This document shows positions 1-6,304 of a stretch of 10,543 bases of DNA, piece by piece (within the stretch, counting starts at the first letter, position 1; each line of letters begins with the position of its first letter). The notes beneath the pieces are model-generated. The model saw only the letters and a program-made list of their open reading frames with translations, was not told the DNA's origin and did no database searches. Source of the stretch: Bryobacterales bacterium (GTDB taxonomy: Bacteria; Acidobacteriota; Terriglobia; Bryobacterales; Bryobacteraceae); assembly GCA_009697495.1 (NCBI GenBank), contig SHUN01000054.1:1-10543 (forward strand). Direction: 5' to 3'. Position numbers and translations under genes: made by a program.

Positions 1-407
1 GGCATTGGAGAAGCTGATGCCGCCTGGGTTACCAAACCGCGGAACTGCAACTGCACGCGTTCCGTAATGACGAAGTTTTTGAACATGGAGAAATCCACTC
101 GACGTTCGCCGGGTCCGCGCAGCGTGTTGTACCCGGTGCTGCCCAGATGGCAAAGATCGGGGCGGCTGGCGATTTGGCAAGTGACGCGCTGGAAAGCGGC
201 CGGGTTGAACCAGAGCTTACGATTGGGTCCGCTGAGCTCCGGATTGCTGATCTGGTCCGGACGAGCCGCGCCGTTCGGCAGCGACAGGTCGCCGGCGCCT
301 TGGCCAATCGTGAATGGGAAGCCGGAGGCGAGGCTCAAGATGCCGTTCAACTGCCAGCCGCCGATGACGTGCTTAGCGGGGCCTCGCAAATTCTGACCGG
401 GGAGTTC
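1..407 (-). pseudogene. Truncated, frameshifted 3' remnant of an Oar-like TonB-dependent receptor paralogue
   Basis: This stretch matches the 3' end of the intact receptor gene (1428-1865) on the same strand. From 41 to 380 I count 12 mismatches in 340 bases, about 96% identity. The paralogue frame reads ELPGQNLRGPAKHVIGGW, then the same outer-membrane barrel end as the intact protein. Two lesions are visible. A 31-bp deletion near 33-41 (intact copy 1461-1498 region) shifts the frame, so the conserved end is replaced by an unrelated tail. Homology also stops near 407, so signal peptide, regulatory domain, plug and most of the barrel are absent. Nine of the 12 substitutions are synonymous; the others are K to Q, Y to F and V to A, given as intact to remnant. 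The copy therefore probably diverged as a functional gene before it broke. The gene's last codons lie left of the window. No start codon or ribosome site serves this fragment. Confidence 0.85.
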
Positions 408-572
408 TCGCCGCCGCCGTGCAATCTGCCATACGTTTTCGGGATCACGCCCTTTGACGCCCGCTTTTGCCGAGCATAATCGACAGCTTGCAGATGAAAG
501 TCCTTTTCACAGGAGGTGACGTAATTGCGAAGCTCAAGGTCGCCGCCCAGGGGATTGCATTCCTCACATTCC
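408..572. other. Unassigned spacer between receptor remnant and parE
   Basis: This 165-bp stretch begins where receptor homology ends and runs to the parE stop codon. No convincing gene is visible. Minus-strand reading frames are open in places but have no ribosome site and no recognisable motif, and I see no terminator-like hairpin with a T tract. In the frame shared by parE and the receptor remnant, several stops follow the parE stop. After the last of these, the frame is open into the remnant but has no start codon. This is probably a junction left by the rearrangement that truncated the receptor copy. Confidence 0.4.
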
Positions 573-881
573 CTAAATTCCACGTCGTCCGATAAAGCTC
601 GGAATGTCCCGTTTTCCATGGGCCACCGCGACGACTTCGACAAGACCCTTTATGGTCCGATAGAGGACCAGGTAGTTTCCGACGGGCCAAAAAAGGAGAG
701 GGCGATCCTCGGCTAAATCCTCTCGCCGATGTCCCATTCCGGGCGTCGAGGCCAAAGCTAGAAGCTGGTCATATATCTCTCCGATAAGGCGGTCGGCGGC
801 TTCAGGGCTATCCGCGGCGATGTACTCCCAAATGTCGTCGAGATCCTGGGCGGCGTCCGGAGTAAGGACGAATCTCTTCAT
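573..881 (-). CDS. parE: ParE/RelE-family toxin of a type II toxin-antitoxin system
   Basis: The 102-residue product has the ParE/RelE-fold signature: an N-terminal strand (MKRFVLTPDAAQDL), two helices (residues about 10-47), a GMGHRREDL turn, then strands including NYLVLYR and VEVVAVAHGKRDI. The length is normal for the family. Known ParE proteins poison DNA gyrase, whereas RelE relatives cut ribosome-bound mRNA. The subgroup cannot be settled here, but the pairing with a ParD-like antitoxin favours ParE. Its ATG overlaps the antitoxin stop in an ATGA arrangement (4 bp), so translation is probably coupled and toxin is made only after antitoxin. The reading frame is intact and nothing suggests decay. 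The target is inferred from family only. Confidence 0.85.
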   Translation of the reverse strand: MKRFVLTPDAAQDLDDIWEYIAADSPEAADRLIGEIYDQLLALASTPGMGHRREDLAEDRPLLFWPVGNYLVLYRTIKGLVEVVAVAHGKRDIPSFIGRRGI

Positions 882-1144
882 ACACGCTTCCGGCGGCGCA
901 ACTCAGACTTTTCGCGAATCTGAGCGAAGACCGTTTCTCCATCCAAGCCTTCGCCTCGATCAAGCGAAGCCAGACGACGGTCAACTCCAGAACGAAATTC
1001 TTCCAACTGAGCGGCCCGTGCCTGTTCGCGATCCTCAAGAAGGCGAAGTGCTTCCCGAACTACTTCACTTGCTGAAGCGTAGCGGCCATCCATCACCTTC
1101 GTATGAACGAAGTTTTCGAGTTCGAGAGTCAGGGATACATTCAT
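878..1144 (-). CDS. parD: ParD-like (ribbon-helix-helix) antitoxin
   Basis: This 88-residue protein begins MNVSLTLELENFVHTKV, the short N-terminal strand and first helix of a ribbon-helix-helix DNA-binding fold. It continues through GRYASASEVVREALRLLEDRE, the hallmark ParD/CopG segment. A charged C-terminal half (residues about 40-88) would wrap the toxin. I place the start at the ATG at 1144 because a GGAG sits 7 nt upstream and the family N-terminus begins exactly there. A longer reading from a TTG at 1198 would put the -35 element inside the gene and adds no family sequence. The antitoxin precedes and overlaps the toxin gene, the usual ParDE order. Such antitoxins normally repress their own promoter, but no clear operator palindrome was found here. 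Confidence 0.85.
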   Translation of the reverse strand: MNVSLTLELENFVHTKVMDGRYASASEVVREALRLLEDREQARAAQLEEFRSGVDRRLASLDRGEGLDGETVFAQIREKSELRRRKRV

Positions 1145-1169
1145 GAGAATACTCCAATAAATCTTCTTC

Positions 1170-1198
1170 AACGTAACCCTGATAACGAGCTTTGTCAA
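1170..1198 (-). promoter_or_regulatory. Candidate sigma70-type promoter of the parDE operon
   Basis: On the minus strand a perfect TTGACA (1198-1193) is followed after 17 nt by TACGTT (1175-1170), a weak match to TATAAT. The predicted transcript would start near 1163, about 20 nt before the antitoxin ATG. That leaves room for the GGAG ribosome site. Position and spacing fit well, but the -10 element matches only three of six consensus bases. Confidence 0.5.
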
Positions 1199-1275
1199 GG
1201 TATGACATTTCTTTCGGCCGGACGTCAGCCAGTTTCCGCCGCCGTGGAGGTTCGACGCGGTGCCGGTATACCTGC

Positions 1276-1306
1276 AAAAAACCCCGCCGGAGCGATCCGG
1301 CGGGGC
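1276..1306 (-). terminator. Intrinsic terminator of the receptor gene
   Basis: A perfect 10-bp GC-rich stem (CCCCGCCGGA, 1282-1291, with TCCGGCGGGG, 1296-1305) encloses a 4-nt loop. Read on the minus strand it is followed directly by a run of six T residues. It lies about 26 bp past the receptor stop codon, so it should end that transcript and shield parDE from read-through. On the plus strand the hairpin is followed only by CTTTCT, so termination that way would be weaker. Confidence 0.9.
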
Positions 1307-1331
1307 TTTCTGCGAGTGACGAATGGGCCGG

Positions 1332-4300
1332 CTAGAAGAACAGCTTCAACCCGAACTGCATGCGCCGCATCGGGTTCCGAATGCCGCGAATTTCGCCATC
1401 CCGGCTGCCGTTGGCCGTGATCTGGTTGGCATTGGAGAAGCTGATGCCGCCTGGGTTACCATACCAAGGCGTATTCGTTGCGTTGAAGGCTTCCCAACGG
1501 AACTGCAACTTCACGCGTTCCGTAATGACGAAGTTTTTGAACATGGAGAAATCCACTCGACGTTCGCCGGGTCCGCGCAGCGTGTTGTACCCGGTGCTGC
1601 CCAGATGGCAAAGATCGGGGCGGCTGGCGATCTGGCAAGTGACGCGCTGGAAAGCGGCCGGGTTGTACCAGAGCTTACGATTGGGTCCGCTGAGCTCGGG
1701 ATTGCTGATCTGGTCCGGACGAACCGCGCCGTTCGGAAGCGACAGGTCGCCGGCGCCCTGGCCAATCGTGAAGGGGAAGCCGGAGGCGAGGCTCAAAATG
1801 CCGTTCAATTGCCAGCCGCCGATGACATGCTTGGCGGGACCGCTTAAATTCCGGCCCGGCAATTCGTACACCCAGTTAGTTACCACACGGTGCGTCTGGT
1901 CAAACTGGAAGAGGCCGCGCGATCCGCGGCGATCACGCGGATTCTGGAGCGATGCGCCTTCCTGCCCGCCGTTTTCGCCGTCCCCGTGGGACTTGCTATA
2001 GGTATAGGCAATCCCAAAGGTGAGACCCTTATTGCTGCGCTTGTCCAGTTTTACCTGTACTCCGTGATAGAACGACTCGCCGTAGGAATCCAGGTAGCGA
2101 ATGCGGCCCATCGCCTGTACGCCGAGCTTCGGCGTCGCCGCGTCGTAAAACTCCGGATACGGCCGATTCGACTGCAGGAAGGTGGTAGCCGGACGTAGCG
2201 GGTCGTTCCAATTGATCACGCTGTTTCCGACGTTCGTGCCCTTGCTGCCGGCATAGCCGATAGACAACGCCATGCTGGAGGGAAGTTCCCGTTGCAGGTC
2301 GAAACTCCATTTCCATACGGCTCCGTCCTTATAATCATTGGGCAGATAGAGCACGTCGATAGGCCGGACCGTGTTGGCACCGCCGCCACGGGTAAGAAAT
2401 GGATCGTCCAGCGTAAGCACATTGGAACCCGGCACGTAAGTTTGGGAAGCAATCGAATAGCTCTGACCGTCGGCACCGACCACGTTGTTGTTTTGGGCGG
2501 GCCTCATGGAGGTGAGGTAGACCTGGCTGCCGGCCTTGGGCGGCATCAGGTTCAGGATGGTGAACGTGTTCTGATGCTGAATGTTGTCGAACCAGCCCGC
2601 TCCGGTGCGGATGACCCACTTATCCGTCGGACGGTATGCGATGCCGATACGCGGCATGAAGAAGCGGAAGCGCTGCTGTTCCGCATTCTTAACGGCGCCC
2701 ACTTCCCCTAACGCGTTGGGAAAAATGGTGGGAATGATGGTGCCGTCCGGCTTCTTGAATCCTTCGCCGCGGCCCATTTTTGCGCCCAGCCCAGGGATAT
2801 TCAGAGTGCGTTGCAGGCCCTTGCCGTCCACCGGCCAGCCGTTGTAGTCGTAGCGCAAGCCCAAGTTGACGGTCAGTTTCGACGACACTTTCCAGTCGTC
2901 GTTAATGTAGGCTCCGCCGCGTTGTGCCTTGGGAAAGGTGAGCGGCAAGCCTTCGGGCGTCTGCGTCGTGCTCGGCCGCCCCAGAAGGAACGATGCGAGC
3001 GAGAAGCCCGTCTGTTGCCCGCTGAAGCCCAGCAAGCCCTCTTCGAGATTGGCTGCGCCGCGCTCAATGGTCAATCCATAGTATTCCGCGCCAAACTTGA
3101 AGTTATGCTTGCCCTTGAACCAGGAGAGATGATCTCCGAACTGATAGGTATTCATCCGGTCGTAGCCGTTGCCGTTTGTAAGTTCCTGAAGCGGGAACGG
3201 CAGGCCGGTAAACTGCGGAATGCCATGCTCGCGCGGCGTCAACTTCCGATTTCCATCCGACGGGATGCGAAATTGGCCAACGCCTAAAGCATCCATGTCG
3301 AATGTGGTGTTGTCGGTACGAGGATTGAAGGTCAGATCATTGGAGGTCTGAAAGCCAACGCGAAGTTCGTTGATCATGCTCGAACTGAAAGTGTGAATCC
3401 ATTGAGTCGCCAAATTCGTTACTTGCGAGTTAACGAAGACCGGAAGATTCGGATTAATGTTGGTGCGCGTCAAGTCCGAACGGTCCCAGGCCAAGCGGGC
3501 GAAGACGCGATCCTTGTCCGAAAAGTTGTGGTCTACGCGGGCGAAGTACGTGTTCACGTTGATCGGCTGCGGCACCGCGGCGCGAGCCGTGAAGTCCAAC
3601 GGATCCTGCTGGATAAACTGCGCCTTCGGAACATAGTTTTCCAACATTTTGAGAGCGCCAGGATGCAGCCGGGAGCGGGGAATCGTATTGTTCGGAAACA
3701 GGTTGCCGGTATCGGGATCCCAAATGAGCGTGGGTTGAACGAAGCGGGCGTTCGCGGTATAGCCGCGTTGCAAGCGGCTGAAATCGCCGTTGCGGAATTC
3801 GTCAATCGGGAAGTTGGCCGTGCTGACGATCCCTTCCCGCGTGCGGCGCGCTTCGTAGTTAAATGCCCAGAACGTCTTGTTCTTGCCGTTATAGAGTTTC
3901 GGAATCACCACCGGACCGCTAACTACAAAACCATACTGGTTCTGCCGCAGCGGATTCTTCTTCAGCCGTTCCAGGCCAGCCGCGCGTTCGAAGTTCAGAA
4001 AGTAATTCTCGGCGTCAAACGCGTCGTTGCGCAGGAAGTTGAACAGCGTTCCGCGAATCTGATTCGTGCCGCTCTTCATCGTGATGGTGACCTGCGCGCC
4101 GCCGCCGAAGCCGTACTCCGCCGTATAGGCGTTCGTTTGGATCTTAAACTCTTCAATGGCCTCGATCGACGGAACGAAGTTCATGATGTGAATGCGCGGA
4201 TCCTTGGCGTCCACGCCGTCGAGCGACGCCACTTGGTTCGTTTCCCGCTGTCCATTGGCGATGACGGAGAAGCCTTGACCCGGAATCGGGAAGCCGCCCC

Positions 4301-4820
4301 CGCCGTCGCCGAGGCCCGTGCGTATTCCGTATTGGACACCCGGAACCAGTACCGCCAAACTCTGCATGTTGCGCCCATTCAACGGCAGTTCAATAATCCG
4401 GCGGTTCTCAATCACCGCGCCGACCGTCGCATTTTCCGTCTGCAAAGTCACCGCGTTGGCGACAACTTCAATCGACTCCGTCACGCTGCCCACATCCAGC
4501 TTAAAATCTTGCCGGACCTGCGACGCAGTCTCCAGGCGCAGTCCCCTAACAAGGCCGGCCTTAAATCCCGGCCGTTCGCAACGCACCGAATAGTCTCCCA
4601 CCGGGAGCAGCGGAAACGAATAGTTTCCCGTCTCATTGGATTTCGTGGTTAAGGCAACGTTGGTACCTTGATTCGTCGCGGTGATGTTGGCGCCGGCAAC
4701 GAATGCGCCTGTCGAATCGGTCACAAGACCTTGGATCGATTGCGTCGTGGATTGGCCGAATGCGATAGCCCCAGCGACCACGAACATCGGTAATATCGAT
4801 AACTTGCGAGATGGCATCAT
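1332..4820 (-). CDS. Oar-like TonB-dependent receptor with N-terminal carboxypeptidase-regulatory domain
   Basis: This 1162-residue outer-membrane protein begins with a signal peptide (residues 1-22, hydrophobic core LPMFVVAGAIAFG). A carboxypeptidase-regulatory-like beta-sandwich follows (about 27-110; GLVTDSTGAFVAGANITATN, then GNYSFPLLPVGDYSV). Next come a plug-like region with ELPLNGRN (144-151) and a long beta-barrel. The chain ends LKLFF, with the terminal phenylalanine expected for BAM-assembled barrels. Length and order fit the Oar-like receptors that are abundant in Acidobacteriota. They are thought to import or bind large substrates with TonB energy, but the ligand cannot be read from sequence. 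Two ATG codons are adjacent (4820 and 4817). GAGGG lies 5 nt before the first and 8 nt before the second, so either may be used. No uptake partner gene is adjacent. The last part of the gene is duplicated at 1-407. Confidence 0.9.
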   Translation of the reverse strand: MMPSRKLSILPMFVVAGAIAFGQSTTQSIQGLVTDSTGAFVAGANITATNQGTNVALTTKSNETGNYSFPLLPVGDYSVRCERPGFKAGLVRGLRLETASQVRQDFKLDVGSVTESIEVVANAVTLQTENATVGAVIENRRIIELPLNGRNMQSLAVLVPGVQYGIRTGLGDGGGGFPIPGQGFSVIANGQRETNQVASLDGVDAKDPRIHIMNFVPSIEAIEEFKIQTNAYTAEYGFGGGAQVTITMKSGTNQIRGTLFNFLRNDAFDAENYFLNFERAAGLERLKKNPLRQNQYGFVVSGPVVIPKLYNGKNKTFWAFNYEARRTREGIVSTANFPIDEFRNGDFSRLQRGYTANARFVQPTLIWDPDTGNLFPNNTIPRSRLHPGALKMLENYVPKAQFIQQDPLDFTARAAVPQPINVNTYFARVDHNFSDKDRVFARLAWDRSDLTRTNINPNLPVFVNSQVTNLATQWIHTFSSSMINELRVGFQTSNDLTFNPRTDNTTFDMDALGVGQFRIPSDGNRKLTPREHGIPQFTGLPFPLQELTNGNGYDRMNTYQFGDHLSWFKGKHNFKFGAEYYGLTIERGAANLEEGLLGFSGQQTGFSLASFLLGRPSTTQTPEGLPLTFPKAQRGGAYINDDWKVSSKLTVNLGLRYDYNGWPVDGKGLQRTLNIPGLGAKMGRGEGFKKPDGTIIPTIFPNALGEVGAVKNAEQQRFRFFMPRIGIAYRPTDKWVIRTGAGWFDNIQHQNTFTILNLMPPKAGSQVYLTSMRPAQNNNVVGADGQSYSIASQTYVPGSNVLTLDDPFLTRGGGANTVRPIDVLYLPNDYKDGAVWKWSFDLQRELPSSMALSIGYAGSKGTNVGNSVINWNDPLRPATTFLQSNRPYPEFYDAATPKLGVQAMGRIRYLDSYGESFYHGVQVKLDKRSNKGLTFGIAYTYSKSHGDGENGGQEGASLQNPRDRRGSRGLFQFDQTHRVVTNWVYELPGRNLSGPAKHVIGGWQLNGILSLASGFPFTIGQGAGDLSLPNGAVRPDQISNPELSGPNRKLWYNPAAFQRVTCQIASRPDLCHLGSTGYNTLRGPGERRVDFSMFKNFVITERVKLQFRWEAFNATNTPWYGNPGGISFSNANQITANGSRDGEIRGIRNPMRRMQFGLKLFF
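1428..1865. repeat. Direct repeat, copy 2 (receptor 3' end; copy 1 at 1-407)
   Basis: This segment of the intact receptor gene aligns with 1-407 in the same orientation, interrupted only by a 31-bp stretch (about 1461-1498) missing from copy 1. The two copies flank the parDE operon and the receptor terminator. Homologous recombination between them would delete about 1.4 kb. It would also give the receptor the copy-1 end, which is frameshifted if the crossover lies upstream (in the gene's sense) of the deletion. Confidence 0.85.
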
Positions 4821-4838
4821 TTTTTCCCTCTCAGATTG

Positions 4839-4851
4839 AGTAAGTCTTACT
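4839..4851. promoter_or_regulatory. Odd-centred palindrome in receptor leader, possible operator
   Basis: The sequence AGTAAG-T-CTTACT is a 6+1+6 bp perfect inverted repeat 19 bp upstream of the receptor start. It could be a repressor site or a small RNA hairpin next to the ribosome site. No regulator gene is nearby, and a short palindrome can arise by chance. Confidence 0.25.
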
Positions 4852-4945
4852 GTTCACTTTCCGCGTTTGGGAGAATCGGAGAACATGCAGCCGAGCCATT
4901 GATCTTTTCTCACATAGCCTCCCTTGAAGAAACCTGAATGAAACC

Positions 4946-4974
4946 ATTTAATGAGATTCATACGCCGGTGTCAA
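4946..4974 (-). promoter_or_regulatory. Candidate sigma70-type promoter of the receptor gene
   Basis: On the minus strand TTGACA (4974-4969) is followed by a 17-nt spacer and TTAAAT (4951-4946). The -35 and part of the spacer overlap the last codons and stop of rsmE. Transcription would begin near 4940, giving a leader of about 120 nt before the receptor ATG. The -35 match is perfect and the -10 matches four of six bases. Confidence 0.5.
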
Positions 4975-5683
4975 CCGTAAACAGTTGTGACACGGTCGCC
5001 AACGCCGCCATTCCCGCTGTCTCCGCCCGCAATACATTCGGCCCCAAACTCCGCGGCATCCATCCCGCTTCCAATGCCAATTCCCTCTCTCGTTCCGCCC
5101 ATCCCCCCTCCGGTCCCAACAGTAACGCCACGCTTTCATCCTGCGACAAAGTCAATCCAACCAATAACGGCCCCTGCCGCAACTCATCCAGTAAAATTCG
5201 CTGCGAAGCCTGTATTTGCAGGGCTTCGAGTAGCTTCACGGGCGCGTCTAACAAAGGCAAAGTCATCCGCCGGCACTGCTGACTCGCCTCTAACAATATC
5301 CGCTCCCAACGCTCCTTCCGCTTCGGCGCGGCTTGCTCCAGCCCCCGCTCACTCCGCTCCGCAATCACAGGCACAATCCGCGCCACATTCAGCTCCGCCG
5401 CTTTCTCCAACAACCATTCAAAATGTTCGAATTTAAATAAGCTGGCGAGCAAAGTAACATCCGGTACCGGCGCCAAGTCCGGTAGCCGTTTCGTCACCTT
5501 AAACACCACCGAACTCTTCCGCGCCGCCGTCACCGTGGCCAGATACAGATGCCGGTTGTCGGAGATCTCAAACTGCTGCCCCTCCTCCACCCGCAGGACG
5601 CGTACCAGGTGTTGCGCCGCGTCGCCAGTGAGTTCCGCCTCGTCGCGCCGCACTTCAGGAACATAGAATAATCGCCGTGCCAT
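4958..5683 (-). CDS. rsmE: 16S rRNA (uracil-1498-N3) methyltransferase RsmE
   Basis: RsmE is a SPOUT-class, SAM-dependent enzyme that methylates N3 of U1498 in 16S rRNA of the assembled small subunit. The 241-residue protein starts MARRLFYVPEV and has the N-terminal PUA-like RNA-binding part (about 1-70). The catalytic SPOUT domain follows, with EKAAELNV (93-100), RWERILLEASQQCRR (125-139), the SAM-binding LLLGPEGGW (187-195) and the knot segment LGPNVLRAETA (213-223). These are the family's diagnostic motifs and the length is typical. I chose the ATG at 5683 because the family begins there. The frame stays open to 5893 but only antisense to ruvA. No Shine-Dalgarno precedes this ATG, and it lies 18 bp from the divergent ruvA start. 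Its end overlaps the candidate receptor promoter. Confidence 0.95.
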   Translation of the reverse strand: MARRLFYVPEVRRDEAELTGDAAQHLVRVLRVEEGQQFEISDNRHLYLATVTAARKSSVVFKVTKRLPDLAPVPDVTLLASLFKFEHFEWLLEKAAELNVARIVPVIAERSERGLEQAAPKRKERWERILLEASQQCRRMTLPLLDAPVKLLEALQIQASQRILLDELRQGPLLVGLTLSQDESVALLLGPEGGWAERERELALEAGWMPRSLGPNVLRAETAGMAALATVSQLFTVDTGV

Positions 5684-5701
5684 GTAGAATATGAGTCTAC
5701 G
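5684..5701. promoter_or_regulatory. Compact divergent rsmE/ruvA intergenic region with -10-like elements
   Basis: Only 18 bp separate the two start codons. On the plus strand TAGAAT (5685-5690, five of six matches to TATAAT) ends 11 nt before the ruvA ATG; a second TAGAAT lies at 5664-5669. On the minus strand TAGACT (5699-5694) ends 10 nt before the rsmE ATG. The spacer also carries a GTAGA...TCTAC inverted repeat (5684-5688 with 5696-5700). No good -35 box and no strong ribosome site are visible for either gene, so transcripts may start at or very near the start codons. Confidence 0.4.
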
Positions 5702-6304
5702 ATGATTGCCCACTTGCGCGGCAGCGTGCTGGAAAAACACCCGAACGTTGTGATTGTCGAAGCCGGCGGCGTGGGCTATGAAGTCCACATCCCGGTCTCG
5801 ACGTTCACGCGCCTCCCCGACGTTGGCGGCGAAGCCAAACTTCGCATCCACATGCACGTCCGCGAAGACGCCATGCTCCTCTATGGCTTCCATACGCCGG
5901 AGGAAAAACTGCTCTTCGAAAAACTCATCACCGTCAGCGGCATCGGACCGAAGGTCGCGCTAACGGCCCTTTCCGGCATCGCTCCCGCCGAACTCGTCCA
6001 AGCCATTCGCGGCGGTGATCTTGTCCAATTGACCCGCATTCCCGGCGTGGGCAAGAAGACCGCCGAACGCATGGTCGTCGAACTCCGCGACAAACTCGAC
6101 CTGGTCATCGCCGGTGCCGCCGCCTCCGTTCCCATCGAAAAAGGCCCCCTGCTTTCCGAACTCGAACTCGATCTCATCAGCGCCCTGGTTAACCTTGGCT
6201 CGCAGCGCCCCGCCGCCGAAATCGCCGTTCGCAAGGCCCGCGCCGCCCTCCCCGATGGCGACTTTGAAAAACTCTTCCGCAAAGCAATGGAGCTGGTCCG
6301 CTGA
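5702..6304 (+). CDS. ruvA: Holliday junction branch migration protein RuvA
   Basis: RuvA binds four-way DNA junctions as a tetramer and loads the RuvB motor in recombinational repair. The 200-residue product has the usual three parts. An OB-fold domain begins MIAHLRGSVLE (1-63). The helix-hairpin-helix region has VSGIGPKVAL (78-87) and IPGVGKKTAERM (113-124), which contact DNA. After a flexible linker (about 136-150), domain III (about 151-200) binds RuvB. The ATG at 5702 gives the canonical N-terminus, but only a weak GAG precedes it. The stop overlaps the ruvB start by one base (TGATG), so translation is probably coupled. RuvC, the resolvase partner, is not in the window. Confidence 0.97.
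   Translation: MIAHLRGSVLEKHPNVVIVEAGGVGYEVHIPVSTFTRLPDVGGEAKLRIHMHVREDAMLLYGFHTPEEKLLFEKLITVSGIGPKVALTALSGIAPAELVQAIRGGDLVQLTRIPGVGKKTAERMVVELRDKLDLVIAGAAASVPIEKGPLLSELELDLISALVNLGSQRPAAEIAVRKARAALPDGDFEKLFRKAMELVR

Noticed and set aside
347..690. Small minus-strand frames (347-643 and 445-690) next to parE, considered as an extra gene of the toxin-antitoxin locus
   Set aside because: Both overlap parE, lack a ribosome site and have no recognisable motif. The first also runs into the receptor remnant in the wrong frame.
1145..1198. N-terminal extension of the antitoxin from a TTG at 1198
   Set aside because: It would place the perfect TTGACA -35 box inside the gene and adds residues foreign to the ParD family, while the ATG at 1144 has a good GGAG site.
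1..1330. Insertion sequence or transposon carrying parDE
   Set aside because: No transposase or terminal inverted repeats were seen, and no short target duplication was found. The flanking repeats are simply receptor coding sequence.
1..1865. Silent cassette for gene conversion or antigenic variation of the receptor
   Set aside because: The copies differ mostly at silent positions and copy 1 carries a frameshift, so conversion would not create useful protein diversity.
3393..4652. A 419-codon open frame on the plus strand opposite the receptor gene
   Set aside because: It lies wholly antisense to a clearly identified receptor, has no recognisable motif and no ribosome site, and its arginine-rich, low-complexity composition is typical of a shadow frame in GC-rich DNA.
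5684..5893. Upstream extension of rsmE to 5893
   Set aside because: The extra 70 codons are antisense to the conserved start of ruvA, and the RsmE family N-terminus begins at the ATG at 5683.
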